NCBI RefSeq assembly: GCF_905147045.1
Contig: NC_065893.1
Coordinates: 4,030,001-4,094,000 of the forward strand
Origin: Nymphalis io
Lineage: Eukaryota; Arthropoda; Insecta; Lepidoptera; Nymphalidae
Direction of reading: 5' to 3'
Length of the DNA: 64,000 bases
Within the stretch, counting starts at the first letter, position 1. Each line of letters opens with the position of its first letter. Below the pieces are notes generated by a model. It saw only the letters and a list, made by a program, of their open reading frames with translations. It was not told where the DNA came from and did no database searches. Below, piece after piece: positions 28,201 to 40,200 of the stretch. The position numbers and the translations under genes are program-made.

Positions 28201-31200
28201 TGGCTGCATAGATATCGTTTTTTAGGAACAAAAACATGATATTTGTATACTTTCTGCAAATTTGTTTTCGTAATATTAATAAAATAAACTGTAAAATAAC
28301 TTGAAATATTAAACAATCACATAGTCGTGATTGACCACGTTTGTTCATGATAAACGACGTTGCACGTTATTATAAATCAGCTGATTTTGTTTATTTAATA
28401 ACACTCATTTTTAAACGTGAATACTATAATCAAAACTATACTATGGTCTTTAGTTGTTATAAAGAGAAAAAAAAACTACATTTGTTTGATGAATTACCAT
28501 CCACCAATCAGATATTCTAGCCCAAAACAGCAGTATTTACTATTGTTGTGTTCCGGTTTAAAAGGTGAATGAGCCAGTTTAACTACAGACACAAGGGACA
28601 TAACACCTTCGTTCCCAAAGTTGGCGCATTGGCGATGTAAGGAATAGTTAATATTTCTTACATCTTCAATGTCTATGGGTGGTAATTACGACTTAACATT
28701 AGGTGGCCCATTTATCCGTTCGCCTATCTATAATATCAACAACGGGACTGTGCCAGTCACGTCACGACCGGCAAATAAGAAACATCGAAATTGATAGTTA
28801 TTTAAAAAATTAATAATTAGAGGAAACCAAAACATAAATATGGAGTAGTTCTTAATTTGGTAGAATAAGAAAAAACGGAGTTTCCTTAAGAAATAAATGT
28901 ATAAGGCGGCGGGGGTGTGATAGCATGAGTATCATGTAGTTTGTCGTCATCATACGAGTCGGTCTTACCCCCAAGGCGCCCTAATATATGATTCACATCA
29001 AAAAATGTTGGCACAGACATGCTATTAATATCTTAAAACTACGAAGTATATATATATATATTGGCAGCGTTTAAATATTTTTCTTATTTTTCAAAGTTAT
29101 TGATCTGCCCCTTAGTTTTTTAAATTATACATTATGAGTACTTCCACATATCATATAGTATTTTAATTTATATAAATATTCCAAAATGTGCCAAAAAGGC
29201 TCGTGGAAAGAATGTGGAAGAAGTGATTGTTAAAATTAACCGATGATTGCGTGTTCATGATTAAGCAAGCACCACAAATTTTCATGTGCCTTATTTATGT
29301 TTATAATTCGTGTCGTACTCAGTAGTAAAGGAAAATTCGCGAAGAAACCTACATGTGGCTAATTCCATTGAAATTCTGTCACATGTGTGTCCATGAACCT
29401 GCATTGAAGCAACGTGGCTGTATACCATCCAAACCTTCGGCTCAAAAATTCAAAGATGGCGGAGGCCATAGCCCAGCAGTAGGACATTAACAGGTTGTTA
29501 CTTCACTATTATAATATAAATATAAGCTGCCTTACCATACGATGACTGCATCGTGAAGAAACTTTATTGTTTTACTTTACTGTTTAAAACATTTTAGTAT
29601 GACAAAATAGCTTGAGTGCTACCTATTTCAAAATTAATTGATTCCAAAATACCTAATATCCTAAAATCCTCAGTTTGTAATCGGCGAACCTAATTAGTCA
29701 ATGTCTTGGTTAAAATGTTAGTCAAAAATGTATAAATAACGTGGCAATAGCGCTTTATACTGTTCATGAATTAAACATCATAATTAATTATGAAGCTTAC
29801 TAAAAGGCGAGCACTCTTGTTTTTATAATTAAATAGCCTTGAGGTGTATACGTTTTAAAATAATACTATAATATTATTTACTTTCGTTTAGTAACTAAGA
29901 ATTATTATATTTTACAAACTTTGCTCAATACAGACGAGGTATTGTATGAATTGTATTTATAATAAATATAAATTTAAGTGTATTTTTTCCAAACCGTTAG
30001 TAGTTTTACTTTGATTATCATACTTACTACTGTAGTGAATAAATTAATGTGATAGTAAGTTTCCGTAGTAATTAAGATGCCATTTCTTTTACTCAATGTA
30101 CCTTATGTCTTATTTACCGTTCAAAAAGACCAGCAATACAGACTCGCTTAGTGGTTATAAATGGAATGGTGCTGCGCAACAAAACAGACAAGCACAAAGC
30201 CCTACTATCGATAAAGCGATTATTATCGATTTATCCTTCCCATGAAAAATTAATGTAATTTATTATGTAAGCCTTGTCCATTACTTATTATAAGCAAAGA
30301 ATCTTATAAGCAAAATACCACTCATCACGAGATCTCCCAAACTAACCGCCCGATTGACTTGAAATTTGTCACAGTTACTTCTTCCTCGACATACACGCTC
30401 ATTAAGAATTTATTTTACGCAAATCCTATCCATAATAATTCCTCTTATCTACCCGTGCGAAGCCGGGACGATTAGCTAGTATTATATATATTAAAAGTTG
30501 CAACACTAAACGGATTTCGAGGTGCCAAATAAGACATTGGCGTCACTAGCTGAGAGTCCATTGTTTCGAGGCGGCATCCGTCTTGTGCCATATCTGTCAA
30601 AGATAGGCATCTACAACAATACATAAAACATAATGCAGATAACCGCTCAAGAAAAACAACAAACAACAATTCCCAGCTAAGCTCATTGTTCTAAAGTTAC
30701 ATAATAACAAAATATGTGATAAAGTATATTAACTGATCATATCTCGTTATTAAGGAAATTTCACACACGTAACACTAGAAGAAGTTCTATTTATAAGTTT
30801 TTGTTAAGTAGATAAAAATCACTTTAAAATAACTTAAGTCGCTTTTTTTATAGCCTTATATAGTTCTTGTTGTTGATTACACAGTATTTTTGTTTCGATA
30901 TTATTCGTTGTTTTTCACGAAGGATGTACCTAAATGTATGTAATTATAAATAATATGTAAGAAAATAAATAGTGAGCCTAACCCATAGTGTCAAACTGAT
31001 TTCAAAGAGTCTATATAATTAAAATATATTATTAGTTATATATTATTAAACTTTGCCATTTTTATGTATTACAAGCAAGAGGTACATAGACCAAAATACT
31101 GTATAATTGTAGTATTATAAATTAACGCAATCCTATAAAAGGCCGAGGCGTGCTAACTACTGGGTCATCTTGGCTCAAAAGTAATTCTAACATGATATAG

Positions 31201-34200
31201 GTATTCTGTTTTGATAAAGAGACTAAATAATATTTTGTGAAAATGTATTATAAGGGACGCGCTAAATTCTCTCAATCATCAATTTTAAACAAAAAATTTT
31301 TACTAATCGACAGGTTCAGAGTGCCTTCTGTATAAAATCAAGAAAGATAAAGACATTCGTATAAGTTTTATGGACTTATATTCTAAACTACAACCTGCAA
31401 CTATATTTTTTTAACTAATATGAACGTGGAATCAAAACAATTATCTTATTGTTATTAATGGCTATAATGAAACAAAAGCATATTATTGAGTACAAATAAA
31501 TACCAACGATTTACTGACACTAACATTATTAGTTAATTCAAATGTGTGTGTGGTCAACATTGGTACAAAATTACTCTCACTCGCGTTCAAAACATGTGAC
31601 GTATTGGTTTCAGCCCTGGATTTATTTATAATCCACCCAGCCAGAAATAATATAATTTTGCTCTAACCGCTTCGGCATGGACGGGGCCTCAAATGTCAAA
31701 GTGCATAGGTGTCTTCGATGTCTCGATGTGTCTTAGTCGGGGCACGGTTGGCATTAAACATTACATTATTTGAAACAATGATGTTTTGACCTGTTATTAA
31801 ACGCAGGGTTCGTATATTTTCTTATCTGTATTGTACACAGTGCGATCGTTTTTGATTTAGGATTATGAAGCCATTAAAGATTACATGACATAGATTATAT
31901 TCAAACATAGATTCGACAAAAAAAATTCCAAAAACGTTTTTTATTACAAAGCATTTCAATAACGCCTTGTAAACAAATCTACAAATCTACCCGTAAAAGT
32001 ACCTAATCGTTTTTAGACTATAGTAGATGGACATAGGTTAATAGAACTTATAAGTAAGTTATTTTAAAATCATCTAAATTGGTCTAGAGAAAAATATGTT
32101 TATCAAATGTTAAAATAATACATATTTCTATCGAATTTCCAAGAAGGAATTTTATGTGGAATAGATTTTACTTCATTAATTACTAAATATAAATAATTTT
32201 CCTGCTTTATTACTGTATTAACACTTAATATATTTAATGTTATATAACGTTTTAATACATTTAATTTATACTGAAACCCAATTGCAAAGACCACTAGTTT
32301 TAATACCGGTTTCTTTTCTAACAAACTTTATAATGATTCACAAAGGAGTTCTGAAGCTGACCCTCGGGTCAAAGAGAGCAAGTTGTCGTGCTTGTCAACT
32401 TTACATTATTAATGCTAATCGTTACAAATAAACTGTCAAGGTTTATGGACGAAAAGCATGCAAGTGGATGTTCAGCCTTTGAAATTTTATATTTTTATAT
32501 TTTTTATAACCATATGTGTAATCTATCGTCTAATAATTATTATAATAATTTTGTAATTAATAAATTTGAAGTAATAATTATAAAGCAATAGAGAATAAAC
32601 GAACACAATTGTTAAAATATAAACTTGGGTACTTCTTGTAAACTAAAGTAGTAAACTCTTTAATTATATCAAAAATTGTAAAATGTACTTCAATAAATAA
32701 AGGAAATTGTTAGTGTAATTGTAATTACACTAACAATTTCCTTAATAAATATTCAAATTTAAATACTAAGCTTTAAAACAATCGGACAATCGCTAGCGTT
32801 TGACTTAGTAAAAAATTCCTTCGTTAAATTTACAATTAAAATACAACAATACGTGGGAAAAGTTTCACACGACAACTTCATTGATATTGTATCCAACAAA
32901 AGCCTTCACGGCCTATCAAAGTTCAATGTAACGCTTGAGATGAGATCGTAAACCCTTTCATAGACATAAATAATGATCACGATTCTAATAAGAAAAGCGA
33001 AAGCTGTAACAAATTGCTTGAATCGGTTATCGTCAGAAAAATTGATAATATTGTGAAAAAAAAACTTTATTATTCCTAAGAGCTAGGTTTAGTGACTTAA
33101 CAGGTAAATCTTAAACAGGTTTAAAACTGAGCAAGCTTCATTGGAATTTGATGTGTTTAATTTGCATTCATAATTCATATCGTGGTCGGTCAAGGAATAT
33201 ATCGTGAGGAAACCTGCATGTGTCGGTTAAAAATCTGCAACATGTGTATCCAATCCGCTTTCGAACAACGTGGTGGAATGATCTCAATTATTATCTTCAA
33301 CTGGGAGACCTAGCACAATAATGGAACATTAAGAGGCTGTTACTTTTTGTTCCTAACTTAAGGCAGTCAATGCAAATTATTATGTTAATTATTTTACAGT
33401 TAACTTGACAGGCTAGTGAGAAGTATTATTTAACTAACATTGACTAAAAAAATCTCTGTCCGGAAGTCTAAAACTTAAATAACCATAAAAATGGTAATCG
33501 GTACAATTACTCACATTTCTAACTTTTTTTACAATTACTACTATTTATTATCTCGTTAAAAGTTGAGATTGATGTTTTAAAAAATTTCTCATTTCTTAAT
33601 ATCTAGAAACGAAAATTAATTCTTTATATTATATATTTGTTTTGTTTTGTGTTTTATTATAATTATTGATAGGTATCAAAATTACAAGGCTAAATAATGA
33701 CACTAAGAAAATGGCAACATTAAAAATCTCCCTTCGTCTGATAATAACGGGAGCAAGAAACGTCCATTACGAGCTAGCCTTAAGAAACGATGTAATTTTA
33801 TGTTTAATACTTACACAAGGATATAAATATATATTATGATCGTTATAACCATTTGGTTAGGGCTCATGTTGCAATATAATACTTTGCTAAGCTAACTAGC
33901 TTATAAAGCTTTGAGACGATAATGATAGCATATTTCCACGCTATGTCTTTAAGTTAAACTTGATACTAATTGTATTGTGATAAAATTATTATACTGCGAA
34001 CCTGGCTAATAAAATAAAATCCTAATCGACAGGTATTATTACAATCCTCCATTGTTAATAATTATTTAATTAAATAAAAAAATAATTATTTATATTTTAA
34101 TATAAAATAGCAACATTTATATGTTGCTTTGCATTTTAATGGTTATGGTATTTGTGGAGGAAGCTAGCATTTAAAATTGTCCATCTGTCCTCTACCCATA

Positions 34201-37200
34201 GACATTGGTACTCTAAAAGTTCAATACACCGTCTATACCAGATGTCATATCATCTACTTCGGTTTCAACCTTCGACCCTTTGAACATTATAAAAAACAAT
34301 TATGTTCTCTGTATTGTATTATCAGCTTATTCTATATCAGCACCATAATTGTGTTCCAAATTTAGTCTTGACAGTTTGCTTAGAACTGATGTAAGATTTG
34401 ACCCACCCATACTAACTACCTATACCACCTACAAATAGTGCATGTTCAATCTAACATTAACGCCTTAATTACATTTCGCAACGTTGATTTCAAATTCATA
34501 AATGGTTAGTGAATGTTCAAGAAATAAAATTATATTTTACTCATCCATAATAAGAAACCAGTCCTAAGATTACCCGAGCCCTGTAACGGGTCTGGATAGC
34601 TGTAATAAATTGGTTCTGACGGTTAACGAATACCTCACATGATTCACGTCCAAGATTCTTTAGAAACGAACGTTTTATGCTCTGACGAAATTTTAAATGT
34701 AACAGCCTGTAAATTCCCACAGCTGGGCGAAGACTGTTTAGACAATGTTTTAAGTGTATTCGATCACGCTGCTCCTGGTTGGTAGATGTATGTATTTACA
34801 TACGTATGCCAGAATTTACTTTGATATATTAAGAACTCATTAGTGCTTGCCCGAATTTAAATCCGTGATCTTCGGTTAAGATCAATGTGTTCATTAACTT
34901 GGTTACCCTTCTTTTAGATCAAAATATAATCAAATATTATTAAAAACGTATTTTATTAGGTTGATAACGTTACATATTTATAAAGAAACCTTACGATGTA
35001 TTGTTACACAATATTTGCTGTAAATATATAAAAAAATTCTATAATTATTGTTTATTGGTATGTAATCAATGTTTTACGCTAATTTTCTTGAAAAACAATT
35101 CATCATTACAAGATCAATGCTAATAGGATTATAAATTCACGGCCGCAATGCGCGTTGAAAATCGCAAACGGGCTCGAAGCGATAATGATTGCTGTATTAC
35201 ACGATTGGCACCCGACAGGTGTGAAATTTGTAATGATATCATTAAAGATCACAAAGAATCAGGGAAAGCTATAAGAGCGTATTATATTCTCAAGAACATC
35301 TATATTTAATTAAAAAATGACGCATATGTAGAGGAGACAATAAAACAGTTTGTCATTGAGACTGTACCCGTGTATGTATACAAACAAATACAAAATACGG
35401 AATACTTATAAAAACGCGACAATATAAAAACTTCACTCGTGCCTCGCGTTTAAGTTTAACCCCAAGGTTATACATGGGCAGGCATACTTTGTTTCATGTG
35501 TCTCCGTTAGGTGCAATCATAGGCCACGCCATTCACTATAATTCATCTACTGGGCACCGTTCACACAATTGCAACACCCTAATCTAGTAATTTAATCCAA
35601 GACGATGAAATACCTAGTATTTTCTTGGAATTGCATTTGCATGTATAATATAAACTTTGTGATGAGCATGCCATTTTCTACGGTCGAGAACTCCAATACA
35701 ATATATTTATAAAGAGGTATAAAAGAAAGCAAGACGTCATTTTACAGAATTAAAATAAAAATAAAACTACCACTTGTCAAAATACAATAGGAAACTTAAA
35801 TTTTTCAATTCAATAACGTCGCGATACAAGTGAAAGTCACAACGTAGTAGACAGTCAATTTTTTAGAAAAATAAATGGTTTACACGTGGGTGGGTTTTCT
35901 TTATTTAAATCTATTAAAATTTAAGAACTTTTACAAATAGTAAACTAAAATAAATAAAAGTTCTATAAATTGTGAAAGTATCGTTCATTTTATTTAAAGT
36001 CATTGGCAATCAAAAGAAAAATTTAGTGATAGTCTAATCCAAAAAATATATTTTATAAGATCATATCATCAAAAGCGCAAGGGACATAGCATCTTAGTTC
36101 TTAAGTTTGGTGGTGCATTGGCGATGTAAGGAACGGTTACTATTTCGTTTACCATCAGGTGGTCCATTTGCCAGTCTGCCTACCTATTTTATAATAAAAA
36201 ATAACATACTTATGTATATTGTTTTCTGCACAAATTTTGGTATTTTTTTTGTTTAATACATTATTCTTGATGTTATTAACACTTTAGTAAAATAAATGTT
36301 TGGTAAAATACACGTTTAGTTGTTATATTAAATACAATAGACGCGATAAATCATATAAATGTGTGGAGACAGTATACTTTGTGACCCAGTAACGAAGAAC
36401 AGCAGTGGCGTGGCAAAAATGTCATGAATTTAGAAAGACTACGAGTATACTTGCGTGATGAATACCAGTTAACAAGGCTATCGATGAATGGACAAACGCT
36501 TTAGTGTGGTGAAACGATGGCGAAATTCTTGACATTTAACACCTTTTGAAGTGGATCCTAAAGCAACGAATAGTATTTTCAAGAAGTTAATTTACTGTTA
36601 ACGGCAACTTAATCGAATTATTAGATACCATGCTTCTTGTTATTGTCTTTTTGATACTTAACCCCAATCACAATTTTTACGATCAATGTAAAGACGGTTA
36701 CTGCAAAAAAATGCTGCTTTATATATGTAGATTATATTTATTGATCACGTATGGTCTTTACCATCTCTATGGAAGTTACTTATAATGTGCCTCATCCGTT
36801 TTTGATTATACCGTTCGAGCACTGCTTTTTAGTTTCGTCTTAAAGTGGTATTGGAATATTGGTTCAAAATGGTAGCGGATAGCAGGTATTTGACTGAGGC
36901 CTATTTTACTACTTACTTATTACAAGCAACTATCGTTATTAAAAAATGTTTTAAAGTAATCGAAGACAGGCGACAATGCACCAAGAGATAACAGGACACA
37001 TGGATGTGAGGCATTTACTATCGCGTTAATTAAAATTTGCTATTTTAATTTTCGCCATTATAATGGCGCCATCTTATAGCAAAAATATTCATCTTAATTA
37101 TTATAATCAGTAAGATGAATATTCATTTCATATTTAATTTTGCAAAACTGTTACTATCGTCTATAATTCAGAGAATAAATTTATATACTTACTTTATTCA

Positions 37201-40200
37201 AGCAGATTCTTGAATAGTAGTACCATAAATATATATTCGAATATAGCCAGCAAGGAACTTAGTACTGAATAGTACTAGCAAATTAAAGTATATAATAATA
37301 AATAATCGAGTTCTTCAAAATATATCCACTTGGTACTTTAACTTTACCAATTAATAAATTGAAATCGTTTGTTAAAAAAAACAAACATTAATAAATTAGG
37401 CATATTACTCAAAACAAGATTATATATATGGCAATAAATCGTGGAATTAGAACTTGTTGACTTTCAGACAGGATATATGAACAATATATATGAATCTAAT
37501 TGTAATTGATTGATATAACTTTGTATTTGGAATATTCGATATAATGACGATTCAAAAGTGCTTGTTTGAGCCAACTTGAAAAAAAAAAATATTTTGGTAA
37601 GGAAGCAATGCAATGTTCAAGAATTGACTTCTAATCAATATGAAACCCAGCTGTGGGTTGGTCTTTCGACGCCGACGTATCGATTTATGATTATACACAT
37701 TTCCAGTGCACTGGGGTCGACACACATCCTGAACACGCTATGCGGATAGAAACCAGTGACCTATTATATTACAGGTTTAGCTTGAACTAGACCATACAAT
37801 TAAAAAGCAGTGTCAACATTTTGTTCTCCAGAAGATTTATAATGTTTAATTTTGAGACACGCCTTGATCGTCTTAATGGAAGTCTTTTATTTAGATTTTC
37901 CGAGGAAATAACGGTTAGATCGCAGTTAAGATTTCATATTTCAATAAAATAGTTAAGTTCTTAATGTTTTCCGAAGGTGGAACAATTGTGTTTGTAAACA
38001 AACATGTTGAGGAAAAAATAACGCTGTTATTTTTTATACAATATTGTCGTGCCATTGAATACTATAATTATTTAATTATATTCATATTTCTAATGTATTA
38101 GTGCCTCATTAATACTAACGCAATTATTACAGGCAAAAATTTAAATATCAATTAAAAAATTACATTAAGGAGTAGTAAACATTTCCTACTGTGCCAATGT
38201 CCAGGACGTTGGCACTCGCATATCAGGTCCATTTGCCTGTCTGTCCATTTAAATTTAAAAAACCGAGAAATTTAAACAAAAACAATCGCATGACTTATTG
38301 AAGGTTAACGATAATTTATTTACGATAAATACAACAAAACTGACTGCTTATCTTTAAGAATTAAATAGCAAATGATTTGAATACCTTTAAGCAAGTAATT
38401 GCACATGCCTTATCAGTTGCGATAAAGAGCTAAAGTCGGTATACTATTCAAAATCTATGGTTTATTATTATAAATGTGTATAAACGATTAGTCAGTCGGA
38501 TTCCTGAACAACTCCAACATTGGACAGGAGTAATCGTCGGCGCACGCTCATGTAGGCCAATACAGGTGTATCTATTCCCTCATTCTTATATTACAATTGG
38601 ACAGCAATCCGACATGATTCGAGAGAGTTCAAGTGCACGAAGCTTTATATGCTTTCCGAGGTACAATATTGTAACACTGTCAACTTCCAAACTCCAGTCT
38701 GTTATTATGACTTTTTCGGGAGAAAAATCTAATTTTATTTTTAATTTCCTAATGATCTGGTGCCTTATAAGCTTCTAGTCATAGTAAGTTGGTCCATCTG
38801 GGTAGACCTATTTCTTTTTAATAGAGATGCATTATTTTGTCCTGTACTCATTTATACGATGATAGAGACAGGGCTAGTACTATCTGAAGTCGAATGGAGA
38901 CCAGAGCATTGTCAATGCCAGATATTAGTAATAATACAAACTATTATTGGCAACAGTAACTATTAATTAATTAATTTTCTTTAAGGCCATTGTTCTTTTA
39001 AAAATACGTAAAAGAAAGACAATTATATTTTAACGATGCGTTTCACAAAATAAATACAGAGCAGGTCATTATATCGTATAAGTATCAAGCATTTTATTAA
39101 GGAAATGATATATGTAACAACACGTTTATGGTAAAATGTAATTGTTATACTATTACAATACCGTGGGTGCGTGAACGTTGTAAGATTGATTACCCACGAT
39201 GCGTTGTCTACTTCCCTGGCTTTCACTTCGGTGTAAGAAACGTTATTGTAAAACACCTCTTTTACTTTTGTAGTACTATTTATATTACTATTCTGTCTGT
39301 ATCTGTAGTTTCTAACAATATATATACTTTATAGCTAAAACATCGTATATATATATAAGATCTGATTGTCATACTACTAGCTAGCACCATGAAAATTCAC
39401 ATACGGGTTCGTTTTGCATAGTAGGTTAGCAAGGAAGGATTATGACGATATCGAAGCCTCGGTTAAAGCGCTAGTATTTATATATCTCATCGTATATCAA
39501 TCGTAAGACAAATACATAATTCAAGTACAATTAAAAAAAACGTTTAAAATGTACGTGGTCATAATTGGTAGAATACTATAGTTATTTTTAATATGATTAT
39601 ATATTAAATTCCTTTGTAAATAATTCTTATTTAAATTTTAAATAATCAACATTTCAAGGTACCTAATTTATATTTGACTTGTTATCTATTTATTTCACTA
39701 ATTCATGATAATTAAAAACTTTTATATACACTGTTGTAGTTAGCGCGAATACTTTGAGTAAATGATAATATCTTCAATTGGTGAAATTATACAATAAGCT
39801 GCTAATATTTGAACAATGTGAATTGTTACTGTCTTAATCAACAGAAGAATTTATGACAAAATTGAAACAATATTTTCATTCCTAAATAACTTTTTAAAAT
39901 CATGATAAAAATAATAACAAAAGTTTTTAAACTAATTCCAAGGTGCCAAAATAAGATTAGAACGTAGGTTGCACCATAGCGAAATTCGACGTCCATCTTG
40001 TGAAAATTTCGCAACTCCTTTTCACTGTTATATAACCTTCATTTTTTAATTCAATAACAAAATTTACAATGATTTATGGATTTAATATAACATACGCAGA
40101 TAATAAATAAAACAGAAATAAGCTGAAATTACTTATCCTTTTGATTTAATTTTTACTTTTTTATACTTACCATATCGTCGCACTGCGCTTCACCGTCCTC

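Larger units (their letters stand above)
21501..40170. other. Intron 1 of the CCSER-like gene (18.7 kb)
   Basis: Joins the acidic first exon to exon 2. Filled with SINE fragments, LINE-3'-end-like repeats and unique AT-rich DNA. Possible cryptic elements: open islands at 22563-22790 and 26188-26236 on the plus strand and a GC-richer block at 35140-35230. No complete nested gene recognised. Confidence 0.75.

Noticed and set aside
32700..32743. microRNA precursor
   Set aside because: Arms pair perfectly with a 2-base centre, so there is no loop or mismatch pattern of a miRNA hairpin.
38476..38778. 100-residue plus-strand ORF
   Set aside because: Lies over a reverse copy of repeat family C, and shares its blocks with 23085-23290 and 52858-52995.
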